Assembly: GCA_002483265.1 (NCBI GenBank)
Contig: DLHO01000025.1
Span: 345,258-409,257 of the forward strand
Direction: 5' to 3'
DNA from: Flavobacteriales bacterium UBA7666
Lineage (GTDB): Bacteria; Bacteroidota; Bacteroidia; Flavobacteriales_D; Crocinitomicaceae
DNA: 64,000 bases
Below are positions 25,953 through 34,126 of the stretch, in pieces. Made by a program: the position numbers and the translations under genes. The notes under the pieces are model-generated. The model was not told the origin of the DNA and did not search any database. It was given only the letters and a program-made list of their open reading frames with translations. Each line of letters opens with the position of its first letter. Within the stretch, counting starts at the first letter, position 1.

Positions 25953-27181
25953 TGAACAAACTACTTTTTGCGCTAATAGCTTTTTTTATAGCAGGTAATT
26001 CGCTCTTTGGTCAATCAACATTTCCGGTTTTCAGAGATAGTCTTTTGCAAAGCAATCACTTATTAGTAAACGGGAATTTGGACGTGACGGGAACTTCCAT
26101 GAGAAAAGAGTTTGTGAACACACTGGCTTTTGGTGGAACCATTGATTCCGAAATGAAAAACCGAACGTTAAAATCGACGCACGCCAATAACCGCATTGGA
26201 GCTTTTGGATCTGGTGAATTGACTTATGTTTCCGGAGCTTCGAGTTTATTTAAATCAGGGAAATATTCCTGGTTGGTGAAAGCAGGCTATTACGTGGTTG
26301 GAAATGTCAATTATACCAAAGATGCTTTCAAGCTTACATTCTACGGGAATAGTTATCTGGGAGCAGATACCGCCAATTTAACAGGAACGCGAATTTCAGG
26401 TATGCAGTTCCAAAAAGCAGGTTTTGGATTTTATCATAAAAAAACCGGAAGTTCTTTAACCTTGAATGTGGTCAATGTTCAAAATCAATTTGGAGGATAT
26501 ATTCGAAAAGGAGAACTGTCTCAGGACGTGAACATGGATTCAATCAGTCTTCGTTTAAATGGTGATATGACCTATTCGAAGGGAAAGGAGTTTAGCAAGG
26601 GACTTGGATTTGCCGTAGACTTTGATTTTTACCTGAAAGTTCCGTGGTTGAAAGATTCAGCAACTTTCCAGTTTACAGTCCAAAATTTAGGAGCTGCCTA
26701 CATGTTTAAATCACAAACACGCTATTCTCCGGATTCGACTTACCGATACAGTGGATTTACTTTGGATCAGATCAAGAATAGCGGAAACCTTTTTGGCGAC
26801 GATTTCTCTCTTTTGGATTCATTGAATGTGGAAAAGAAGCAAGTGAAGCGCTGGGTAATGGTTCCGGCATACATTCAAATCATGAAATTAGTGGATTTAG
26901 CATCTGCTAAAAAACTACAGAGTTTCTTCGGAATTCGTTTTTATCCCACAATCGGAATTGTCCCAACCGGATTTGTTGGTTTATTCTATCGTTTTGTACC
27001 ACGTGTTTCCGTCTCTGCGAATGCTGCTTTTGGTGGTTCTTCCATCGTGAGAGGAGGCTTAATGCTCGGATATCATGGAGATAAAGTGGGAATTCAATTG
27101 GGTACCGATGACATTTATGGGTTGGTATCTAAAAGAGGATTTGGTCAATCAGCATTAATTCGTTTGTCATGGGTATTCTAA
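25952..27181 (+). CDS. Exported outer-membrane-like protein, hypothetical
   Basis: A 409-residue protein with a signal peptide (MNKLLFALIAFFIAGNSLFGQ). The remainder alternates polar and hydrophobic residues in many short strands rich in G, Y, S and F, and ends in an aromatic residue after a strand-like segment (ALIRLSWVF), as outer-membrane barrels do. No family is recognised with certainty; it may be related to DUF5723-type proteins. It starts with a 1-bp overlap after the lipoprotein gene and its end overlaps the next gene by 13 bp. Confidence 0.65.
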   Translation: MNKLLFALIAFFIAGNSLFGQSTFPVFRDSLLQSNHLLVNGNLDVTGTSMRKEFVNTLAFGGTIDSEMKNRTLKSTHANNRIGAFGSGELTYVSGASSLFKSGKYSWLVKAGYYVVGNVNYTKDAFKLTFYGNSYLGADTANLTGTRISGMQFQKAGFGFYHKKTGSSLTLNVVNVQNQFGGYIRKGELSQDVNMDSISLRLNGDMTYSKGKEFSKGLGFAVDFDFYLKVPWLKDSATFQFTVQNLGAAYMFKSQTRYSPDSTYRYSGFTLDQIKNSGNLFGDDFSLLDSLNVEKKQVKRWVMVPAYIQIMKLVDLASAKKLQSFFGIRFYPTIGIVPTGFVGLFYRFVPRVSVSANAAFGGSSIVRGGLMLGYHGDKVGIQLGTDDIYGLVSKRGFGQSALIRLSWVF

Positions 27182-28632
27182 GATATTTAATTTGTTCACT
27201 TTTGCTCGTTAGTTCATTGGAATCTAAGGGACAAATCGCATTCCACCACGTCTTTGGCGGCTACGGTTATGATAAGGCAGAAGGTGTCGCACAATTGCCG
27301 GATAGTAGTTTTATTATTACCGGATCTTCTTCCAGCTTTGAGAATGGCCCTTCTCAGGCTTTTTTATTGAAATTAAACAAACAAGGTTTTCACGTTTGGT
27401 CGAAAGAATATGGCGGAGCGGAGTTTGAAGAGGGCAGAAGAGTCATTCATGTCCCGAATTATGGATATTATATCGTTGGTACTTCTTCCAGTAATGGAAC
27501 AGGAGGTTTTGACGGTTATGTGGTGTTTACGGATTTGTCTGGAAATCAACAATGGGAGAAATGGTACGACAACGGTGGGTGGGAGCGATTCCACGATGCT
27601 ATTTTATTGCCCGATACCAGTATTGTGATGTTGGGTGAATCAAATGCGAATCCAGAGCAAGTAGAAGATCAGTATTTTGTTCGCATCGACAAAGATGGGA
27701 ATGAGATCTGGAGTAATCAATCAGGTGGTGTAGGAGTAGATTATTTCAATAAAGGAGTAATGGTAACTGATACCACATTTGCTGTTGTTGGAACCGGATA
27801 TTTAGCAGATTCACTCAAATCAAAAGCCTATATCGGATATTATCACATGGATGGAAGTTTGATCTGGGATACCTTGACAGGAAGTAATGGAACATATGTT
27901 CTGAATGACATTCAATTGGTTTCCAATGAGTTGAAGTGTGTGGGTGAAGGAACCAAAAACGGAAAAACAGATACGGACAACTACCATATTTTCTTAACTC
28001 CAACCGGCGGTTATCTTTCAAATGATGATTCCTATTCACAACACCCAAGCCGTTATGTGGGATTTGTAAATTACACCGCTTCACCGGATAAATACTTTGT
28101 GGTAACACAAGGGAATGATCCTCAGTATTCCTTTGCTGGTGGTGAAGATTTTGTCATCAATCGGTTTTATGCCGCCTTTTTTTGGGCAGGATATGGAGCT
28201 GGTTACAATGCCTTGGGTCAAGATCAAATGAATCAGATTATCCAGACCAATGACGGTTTTGCCGTTTTGGTTGGTTATCATTCAGATGCTGGTTTCAGTA
28301 CAGGTGGAAGCTCACTATTTATCGTGAAATTAGGAAACGACAATGCTTTCCCTTCAAATACAGTTCCTACGATTTACAGTATTTTGAAAGTCGAAGATTT
28401 AGAAACGAATACAGACATTTCCATTTACCCGAATCCATTTACAGAATCAATCCAAATCGATGCTTCAGGTTCATTAGAATCTATTGAAATTCTTGATTTA
28501 ACCGGAAAACAGGTATACGTTTCTTCTTCTAATATTTCCTCCATCGAAACGGCATCGTGGGAAAAAGGAACGTATATTTTGCGCTGTCAGTCAAATGGAA
28601 TCTGGTATACCAGAAAGTTGATGAAGTTGTAA
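27169..28632 (+). CDS. T9SS type A cargo with propeller-like repeats
   Basis: A 487-residue secreted protein with a signal peptide (CSLLLVSSLESKGQ). Residues about 25-390 contain repeated strands of the type D-S-x-F-I-I-T-G-S-S and G-Y-Y-I-V-G-T, spaced about 50-60 residues as in beta-propellers. The C-terminus (about 415-487) is a type A T9SS sorting domain: IYPNPFTESIQI, then IEILDLTGKQV, then GTYILRC. Its start lies 13 bp inside the preceding gene, so it is translated in the same operon as the barrel-like protein and lipoprotein. A surface location is likely. The function is unknown. Confidence 0.82.
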   Translation: MGILRYLICSLLLVSSLESKGQIAFHHVFGGYGYDKAEGVAQLPDSSFIITGSSSSFENGPSQAFLLKLNKQGFHVWSKEYGGAEFEEGRRVIHVPNYGYYIVGTSSSNGTGGFDGYVVFTDLSGNQQWEKWYDNGGWERFHDAILLPDTSIVMLGESNANPEQVEDQYFVRIDKDGNEIWSNQSGGVGVDYFNKGVMVTDTTFAVVGTGYLADSLKSKAYIGYYHMDGSLIWDTLTGSNGTYVLNDIQLVSNELKCVGEGTKNGKTDTDNYHIFLTPTGGYLSNDDSYSQHPSRYVGFVNYTASPDKYFVVTQGNDPQYSFAGGEDFVINRFYAAFFWAGYGAGYNALGQDQMNQIIQTNDGFAVLVGYHSDAGFSTGGSSLFIVKLGNDNAFPSNTVPTIYSILKVEDLETNTDISIYPNPFTESIQIDASGSLESIEILDLTGKQVYVSSSNISSIETASWEKGTYILRCQSNGIWYTRKLMKL

Positions 28633-28637
28633 AATCG

Positions 28638-29240
28638 ATGATAAATATCAATAAGCTTGTTGTTATTTCTGTGCTGTTATCTCTTGTGCAATCATCCTGT
28701 GCACCTGAAAATAAACATAAAGTACCATCATTCGTTAGTAATAAAAAACCTGACACACATTTTTTTGAGCAGGTAATCCACAAGAAGAATTCAACAGAGG
28801 TACTGTTTTACTTTAAGTTCAATTACAAGCGAAATGAGCTGAAGATTTACCGTCCGGAGCATTCAGATGTAGGAATTGAATTAACGAAACGCTTGTCAGT
28901 TGATTCTACGACACTTCATATTGGGTTGTGCTATTTCAAAAAAAAGGATAAAATCCTCCCGTTCTCCAGACAAAAGAAAGGAGAAACAGGAATTGATAAG
29001 TCCTTTGATTATTCAGATGAACCCGATTGGAAATCGAAAAATTATGCTTCTTCAAGTAGAGCAATCTTACTGGCAGCAAATGGTGGTCAGTATGAGTTAG
29101 TGCATGTTTTTATTGAGGATGAGGATGATGTAAATGGTTTAAGGTACTTCGTTTTCGATGAAAATCCGAAAGAGAGTTATTTTTTTCGTTTCAATGACGG
29201 AGAGGAAACGATTTATTACCCGAAAGCAAAGTCTGAATAA
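28638..29240 (+). CDS. Hypothetical lipoprotein
   Basis: A 200-residue predicted lipoprotein. I chose ATG 28638 because it gives a lipoprotein signal (NKLVVISVLLSLVQSSC) with the lipobox cysteine in QSSCAPEN; the longer frame runs backwards into the T9SS cargo gene. The mature part is charged, with no recognised domain. It follows the cargo gene by 5 bp and could be the fourth gene of that operon. No homologue is recalled. Confidence 0.6.
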   Translation: MININKLVVISVLLSLVQSSCAPENKHKVPSFVSNKKPDTHFFEQVIHKKNSTEVLFYFKFNYKRNELKIYRPEHSDVGIELTKRLSVDSTTLHIGLCYFKKKDKILPFSRQKKGETGIDKSFDYSDEPDWKSKNYASSSRAILLAANGGQYELVHVFIEDEDDVNGLRYFVFDENPKESYFFRFNDGEETIYYPKAKSE

Positions 29241-29293
29241 TATTAGGATGACTTTTCCGTTAGTATCCTTGACTTAAAACTGTCTTACTACAA

Positions 29294-29638
29294 ATGAGCA
29301 GTCGAATTATTGTTTTCGCCTTTTTTCTCTTCCCTTTTAGTGGTTTTCCCCAAGATACTTTGGTGTTAAAAATCATCAATATGCAGTCCTATTATGAACC
29401 ATGCCTAAATCATTGGTTCGGTTGTGAGACTTTGCTTCTGGGAAAGCTTACAAGCGGCACCGATCCAAACAAAACTTACCGGATACACGTTTCTTCCACC
29501 GCCACATTAAATCTTGTAGCAAAGAATTCGAGTTCGATCTATCGGGTTATACTTAGAAAACGCTTTTATAAAGATCCCTTTGAAAAATCCGACAAGGAGG
29601 AATCCTATAGCCTGATCGATATTCGAAGTGCTTTTTAA
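29294..29638 (+). CDS. Small exported hypothetical protein
   Basis: 114 residues with a likely signal peptide (IIVFAFFLFPFSGFPQ). The mature part has a cysteine pair (EPCLNHWFGCETL) that could form a disulfide. No family is recognised. It lies 53 bp after the lipoprotein gene on the same strand. Confidence 0.5.
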   Translation: MSSRIIVFAFFLFPFSGFPQDTLVLKIINMQSYYEPCLNHWFGCETLLLGKLTSGTDPNKTYRIHVSSTATLNLVAKNSSSIYRVILRKRFYKDPFEKSDKEESYSLIDIRSAF

Positions 29639-29749
29639 ACCACACGAAAATTGTAGAGCTTAGTTACTAGGGAGTTAGAGCGGGGATAGAGCGGTTTAGT
29701 GCGGCATTGTGGTAACAAGCTTTTTACGGAGCGAGTAATTGATATTGAA

Positions 29750-30073
29750 ATGAGTAAGAAAAGAAGGTCATTATTGATTGTCTGTTTTGTATGCGTATTG
29801 ATTGGAGTTTTCCTATCCTATAGAATTTCATACCCTCTATTGCATGTTGAGTATAATGGTAAAATTACCAATTGTCATTTTGACGTAAAAGGATATGGCG
29901 AGTTTGAGATAAATAATCAAGGAGTTTGGTATCAGATGCACTATTTGGATTGTGATTTGCAATTAGGAGATTCGATGGTGAAGAAAATGGATAATACCTA
30001 CATATTTCATTATCGAAATGGAAAATTGATAGGAAAATACAGCTCTGTTATGGGATACAGATATGTTTGGTAG
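29750..30073 (+). CDS. Small single-pass membrane protein, hypothetical
   Basis: I chose ATG 29750, giving 107 residues that start MSKKRRSLLIVCFVCVLIGV: a positively charged start then one membrane segment (about 7-25). The rest, with two cysteines and many aromatic residues, should face the periplasm. No family is recognised. The preceding 110 bp contain short GAGCGG/GTGCGG repeats and no other gene. Confidence 0.5.
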   Translation: MSKKRRSLLIVCFVCVLIGVFLSYRISYPLLHVEYNGKITNCHFDVKGYGEFEINNQGVWYQMHYLDCDLQLGDSMVKKMDNTYIFHYRNGKLIGKYSSVMGYRYVW

Positions 30074-30291
30074 ACTTAATATGTATTAGAGCTTCTCATA
30101 GCTATACGAGCACATGTCCCACTAACCATTCAATTTTTTCATTCACATTTATAAACGTGAATTAGTATAAATTAACGCCTTCCCTAAAAATGCCACAACT
30201 CTTTTACCTATCTTTTCTCCTAAGAAATGAAACCACTCCATTACTAACCGGGTTTGTACCGATTACCATCACAATTAAAAAAACGATTGCC

Positions 30292-31563
30292 ATGGAAAAG
30301 AAACAAACACCATTGAGCCGGAAGGAACGCAAGAAAGCAATGACTCCGGAAGAAAGAAAAAAGCGAAAAAGAAAACGTCGGATCATTTGGGGATCCATTA
30401 TCTCGGTGCTGATTATTTTCAGACTTCTTTTGCCATATATTGTATTGAAATACGTTAATGGAAAGTTGGAGAACCTGGAAGAATATTATGGTCATGTCAA
30501 CGACATTGATATCCATTTATATCGTGGAGCCTATGAAATTAAGGATATCCGTATTCTGAAACGGGTAGAGAAAAAAGGGCAGACAGGAGAAAAGGATACG
30601 ATTCCGTTTTTCAAATCCCCTTCAATAGATTTATCTATTGAGTGGAGTGCCATTTTTAAAGGATCCATTGTAGGTGAGATCAGTGTGGAAGAGCCTGTTG
30701 TCAATTTTGTGAAAGATAAACACAAAGGAGAAGACGTGAAAGCGGATACAGCCGATTTTGCTCAGTTGATCGATGATTTGATGCCGGTAACAATCAACCG
30801 TTTTGATATTCACAATGGCGAAGTACATTACCGCGATCTTCAGGCAAAACCAAAACTGGATCTTGCACTGAAAAATATCAATATTACGGCAACCAATCTT
30901 ACGAATGTAACGGATAGTAAAGAATTGCTTCCGGCAACGCTCACAGCCAGTGCTGAGGCATATGAAGGGAAATTTGCCCTCGATGCGAAGTTTGACGGAC
31001 TCGCCAAAAAGCCCACCTTTGATATGACTACTTCATTGAAAGGGTTAAATCTGGTTTTAGTGAATGACATGCTTAGGGAATACGGAAATTTCGATGTGAA
31101 GAAAGGAACTTTCAGTATGTATGGCGAATTCGCAGCCAAAGAAGGTAAATTTGGTGGTTATACGAAACCGTTCTTAAAAGATTTAGACGTAGTGCAATGG
31201 AACAAAGAAGAAGGTGATTTTAAACAAATTCTTTGGGAAACAGTAGTTGCTAGTGCGGCTGAGATTCTTCAAAATCAGAAAAAAGAACAGCTTGCAACCA
31301 AAATACAGATGAATGGAACCTTTGATAAGGTGAACTTGAATACATGGCGGGCAATTAGTTATGTGCTGCGTAACGCATTCTTAAATGCGCTTCGTCCTTC
31401 AGTAGATAATTCGATTAATATTAATAACTTAAAGGAGGGTGGAAAGAAAACATTCCTGGAGAAAGTATTCGGAGGAAATCCGGAGAAAAAAGAGGCTAGG
31501 AAGGAAAAAAGAGAAGCCCGGAAGGAAAAACGGGAACAACGTAAAAAGAAAAAAGGCTCATGA
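30292..31563 (+). CDS. AsmA/DUF748-like membrane-anchored protein with charged tails
   Basis: A 423-residue protein. I chose ATG 30292 because the upstream in-frame codons encode no conserved or signal-like sequence. The N-terminus is strongly basic (RKERKKAMTPEERKKRKRKR), followed by one membrane segment (about 35-55). The periplasmic part (about 60-370) has the pattern of AsmA/DUF748-type proteins: YGHVNDIDIHLYRGAYEIKD, then VEEPVVNFV, then IDDLMPVTINRFDIHNGEVHY. Such proteins are thought to form lipid-conducting beta grooves between membranes. The last 30 residues are almost all K, R and E. The stop overlaps the next gene by 4 bp. The 218-bp gap before it (30074-30291) shows nothing else I can support. 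Confidence 0.72.
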   Translation: MEKKQTPLSRKERKKAMTPEERKKRKRKRRIIWGSIISVLIIFRLLLPYIVLKYVNGKLENLEEYYGHVNDIDIHLYRGAYEIKDIRILKRVEKKGQTGEKDTIPFFKSPSIDLSIEWSAIFKGSIVGEISVEEPVVNFVKDKHKGEDVKADTADFAQLIDDLMPVTINRFDIHNGEVHYRDLQAKPKLDLALKNINITATNLTNVTDSKELLPATLTASAEAYEGKFALDAKFDGLAKKPTFDMTTSLKGLNLVLVNDMLREYGNFDVKKGTFSMYGEFAAKEGKFGGYTKPFLKDLDVVQWNKEEGDFKQILWETVVASAAEILQNQKKEQLATKIQMNGTFDKVNLNTWRAISYVLRNAFLNALRPSVDNSININNLKEGGKKTFLEKVFGGNPEKKEARKEKREARKEKREQRKKKKGS

Positions 31564-32543
31564 TATTAAAAAAAATTCGGTTTTGGCGTATTTTACTGAT
31601 CCTTCTTTTGGGATTCGGAGGGGTAGCTTTATATTTCATACTGAACAGGCAAAAAATGCTGAATCTACTCGTTCCTGAAGTAACTGAAATAACATTGATA
31701 AAGGCAGACCTCCATCAGGATACTGCTTTTATCGAAGTGAATACGATTGTGGTCAATAAAGCCCCATATGAAATGAATATCGACAGTATTATTTGCGATT
31801 TATCTCTCGGGGGAACCAAATTGATTTCAATCAGTCAATATGTAGGTTTGCGTCAACAAAGCGGTGATTCGGATTCGGTGCAGTTTGCAGTAAAAATTCC
31901 GATAAGTCATACCAGAGACAAGATCAAGAGTTTGCAAAGTCAGGATTCAACGGGAATTACCATCGAAGCAGCAATTGTTTACTCCGGTCTTAAAGTGCCT
32001 TTTATTACGAGTAAAAAAATCGAAGTTCCTGTTCCACCAAGATTTAAGCTTTTAAAAACTGAAAATCTCGAAGTGAAGTTATTTAAGAAGAAAGTCACAG
32101 CAGACTTTTTTCTGGAGCTTATCAATGAAGGAAAGAATCTGTCATTGGATGTTCATGATATCCAGTACAAGTTAACAGTTGGCGATGATTTTACAACGAA
32201 GGGAAAATACAGGGATATTTCTCTCAGACCACAATCATCTCAAATCCTGAAATTTCCTGCAAATGTTAATTTACTTCAGCCTGGGAAAACCATTATGAAA
32301 ATAATACGGGATGAAGATCGCTTGCCATTTCGGGTGATGCTTAGTGGTTATATGGACGTGGGTAAGATGAAACGCATTCCCGTTGTGATCTTTGCTTCAG
32401 GTAAACTTGAAATAGTGAACGAGGTAAAAAACAAGGCAAAGAAGAAATTGAAAAGAGAGCAGAAAAAAGAGAAACGCCAGGATAAACGGGACGACCGAAA
32501 AGAGGCGAGGGAGGAAAAAAGAGAAGAGCGGAAGAAGGAATAA
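31560..32543 (+). CDS. LEA/WHy-like membrane-anchored protein with charged tail
   Basis: A 327-residue protein with one N-terminal membrane segment (about 9-29). Two similar beta-rich parts follow (about 40-155 and 160-280): ITLIKADLHQDTAFIEVNTIVVNKAPYEM and LEVKLFKKKVTADFFLELINEGKN, the pattern of LEA14/WHy domains, which are immunoglobulin-like. The last 40 residues are K, R and E with a few D, matching the tail of the preceding protein. It starts inside the stop of the AsmA-like gene (ATGA), so the two are coupled and likely act together at the envelope. Function unknown. Confidence 0.65.
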   Translation: MILKKIRFWRILLILLLGFGGVALYFILNRQKMLNLLVPEVTEITLIKADLHQDTAFIEVNTIVVNKAPYEMNIDSIICDLSLGGTKLISISQYVGLRQQSGDSDSVQFAVKIPISHTRDKIKSLQSQDSTGITIEAAIVYSGLKVPFITSKKIEVPVPPRFKLLKTENLEVKLFKKKVTADFFLELINEGKNLSLDVHDIQYKLTVGDDFTTKGKYRDISLRPQSSQILKFPANVNLLQPGKTIMKIIRDEDRLPFRVMLSGYMDVGKMKRIPVVIFASGKLEIVNEVKNKAKKKLKREQKKEKRQDKRDDRKEAREEKREERKKE

Positions 32544-32554
32544 ATAAAATTTTT

Positions 32555-32625
32555 CCTTGTGTGCTTCGTGTTCTTAGTGGTTTAATGAACCACGAGGGGC
32601 ACGAAGTGCACGAGAAGTTTTTTTG
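32555..32625 (+). terminator. Imperfect hairpin of the AACCACGAG repeat type with T-run
   Basis: Left arm 32556-32583 (containing GTGCTTCGTG and TTAGTGGTT) and right arm 32588-32617 (AACCACGAG, GGGCACGAAG) pair imperfectly and are followed by seven T residues at 32618-32624. It probably terminates the AsmA-like/LEA-like operon. This repeat type recurs in many bacterial genomes. Confidence 0.6.
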
Positions 32626-32641
32626 CACTTTTCAACGGAGT

Positions 32642-33160
32642 CTACCAAACAAATGCCTCTTCATGAAACCAATTATCCTGAACCCGGAGTGTTTGTTCAA
32701 TCACATCGCGTGCGCATCCTTTTCCACCAAAATAAGGAGATTGATAATGTGAAATATGTTTTATTTCGATAGCTGCATCCTGTGGACAAGCGGCCATTCC
32801 AACCAGCTGCATGACTTGATAATCGGGAAGATCATCCCCCATATAAAGTACTTCCTGGTCTTTGAATCCGTGTTTTTCCTTTAATTGCTGGTAAATCTGT
32901 ACTTTATGAGACGAACGTAAATGTACTTCCGTAACCCCCAAATGGATTAAACTTGTTTTCACATCTTCCGAATTTCCTCCGGTAATAACAAATACTTTAT
33001 ATCCTTTTTTTACGGCATACTGAATCGCATAACCGTCTTTTGAATTCAGTCCGCGTAAAAGTTCTCCGTGATATGGATAAACAGTTCCGTCTGTTAAAAC
33101 ACCATCAATATCAAAGATAAACGTAGAAATATCATTTAAGCGCTCCTTGTAGCTAATCAT
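32642..33160 (-). CDS. kdsC: 3-deoxy-D-manno-octulosonate 8-phosphate phosphatase (KdsC-like HAD)
   Basis: A cytoplasmic HAD phosphatase of 172 residues, which dephosphorylates KDO-8-phosphate on the way to the inner core of LPS. HAD motif I is FIFDIDGVLTDGT (Asp17 and Asp19), motif II is VFVITGGNS, the conserved lysine is in SSHKVQIY and motif IV is YMGDDLPDY. The C-terminus has the family pattern GGKGCARDVIEQ. No cap domain and a short length fit KdsC rather than other HADs. It follows the DUF2520 gene with a 1-bp gap, a common pair in Bacteroidota. Other KDO genes are not in the window. Confidence 0.88.
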   Translation of the reverse strand: MISYKERLNDISTFIFDIDGVLTDGTVYPYHGELLRGLNSKDGYAIQYAVKKGYKVFVITGGNSEDVKTSLIHLGVTEVHLRSSHKVQIYQQLKEKHGFKDQEVLYMGDDLPDYQVMQLVGMAACPQDAAIEIKHISHYQSPYFGGKGCARDVIEQTLRVQDNWFHEEAFVW

Positions 33161-33161
33161 C

Positions 33162-33923
33162 TTATTTGTGGTGTTTGATAATACTCTTGGTTAATGTTTG
33201 ATAGATGTTTTTCTGATCCGGATCTAATAATTCCAAATGCTTTTTTATCGTACTCTGATCATTGCGTACTGCCGGACCGGTTAAAATATCGTGTGGATTA
33301 TTCGTTTGAATTTTCTCCATTGTTTGATTGATCAAGGGTTTCAACCAATCAAATTCAATTTGATGTTCTTCGCAATAATGAGCGGCCAAATCAATAATGT
33401 GATTCGTAAAATTATTGGCAAATACTGCCGCCACGTGTAAATACTGACGTTTGTCTTCTGATAGTTCAATTGCATTTCCACTAAACTCTTTGGCAAGTTT
33501 CATCAGGAAAGCATTGAATTTTGAGTCCTTAGCCTCAATAAAAAGAGGCAAACCTTGCCAGTGAATACTTTGATCCGCTTTAAAGCTTTGCAAAGGATAG
33601 AATGTTCCTACGGGATATTTTGTTTGAAGGTGATTTAAGTTCACTGTTCCGGAAACAGAAACCACAGGAGCATATTTCGAAACGAGTTGAATCATATCAA
33701 TCATCGTGTTGTCATTCACTGTGCAAAACACGATGTCAAAGTCAATAAATTCCTTGAAATCATTGGTGAATTGAACATCCCTCACATTCAATGAAGCAGG
33801 TAAATTGTTTCCTGAACGAGAATAAACAGTCAAATGAGTATGTCCTAATTCGATCAGTCGCTGGAGAAAATGAAATCCTACATTTCCCATTCCTACAATT
33901 CCAATTTTTAATTTCTGGCTCAT
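33162..33923 (-). CDS. Rossmann-like / DUF2520 domain protein
   Basis: A 253-residue protein. The N-terminal NAD(P)-binding Rossmann fold begins IGIVGMGNVGFHFLQRL (GxGxxG type). The C-terminal helical DUF2520 domain includes HVAAVFANNFTNHII and LTGPAVRNDQSTIKKHL. It resembles the ketopantoate reductase and pyrroline reductase folds, but its substrate is unknown. It is the first gene of an operon with kdsC, 1 bp apart. A TAACTTTG box lies 4 nt upstream of its ATG, which predicts a leaderless transcript. Confidence 0.88.
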   Translation of the reverse strand: MSQKLKIGIVGMGNVGFHFLQRLIELGHTHLTVYSRSGNNLPASLNVRDVQFTNDFKEFIDFDIVFCTVNDNTMIDMIQLVSKYAPVVSVSGTVNLNHLQTKYPVGTFYPLQSFKADQSIHWQGLPLFIEAKDSKFNAFLMKLAKEFSGNAIELSEDKRQYLHVAAVFANNFTNHIIDLAAHYCEEHQIEFDWLKPLINQTMEKIQTNNPHDILTGPAVRNDQSTIKKHLELLDPDQKNIYQTLTKSIIKHHK

Positions 33924-33927
33924 GTTC

Positions 33928-33935
33928 CAAAGTTA
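33928..33935 (-). promoter_or_regulatory. -7 box 4 nt upstream of the DUF2520 start
   Basis: TAACTTTG on the minus strand, then GAAC, then ATG. It matches TAnnTTTG exactly. No clear -33 motif is seen. Confidence 0.5.
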
Positions 33936-33955
33936 AAATTATTCATGATTTGATT

Positions 33956-34091
33956 AACCACATAGCTACATAGGTCACATAGTTTTTTGATTCAAATAAG
34001 ATTAATCCAATGAATCCATATTTTAAAGACTTTAGAATGAAACATACTATTCAGTAATTTTTGATCTATGTTTTCTATGTATCTATGTGGT
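33956..34091. repeat. Inverted pair of CACATAG repeats
   Basis: AACCACATAG with two further ACATAG/CACATAG units at 33956-33982 is matched by inverted copies ending CTATGTGGT at 34066-34091, 83 bp away. It belongs with the hairpin at 19687-19748. The intervening sequence has no gene. Confidence 0.55.
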
Positions 34092-34122
34092 AAAAAAAAG
34101 GCGACTCTTTCGAACCGCCTTA
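34091..34122 (-). terminator. secA terminator
   Basis: On the minus strand AAGGCG (34116-34121) and CGCCTT (34098-34103) form a hairpin around a 12-nt loop, followed by a run of eight T residues (A tract 34092-34099 on the plus strand). It is just after the secA stop. Confidence 0.8.
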
Positions 34123-34126
34123 TCTC

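Noticed and set aside
28557..28637. Longer start of the 200-residue lipoprotein
   Set aside because: It lies inside the T9SS cargo gene and hides the lipoprotein signal.
30190..30291. N-terminal extension of the AsmA-like protein
   Set aside because: Its 34 residues show no conserved feature and precede the typical basic start and membrane segment.
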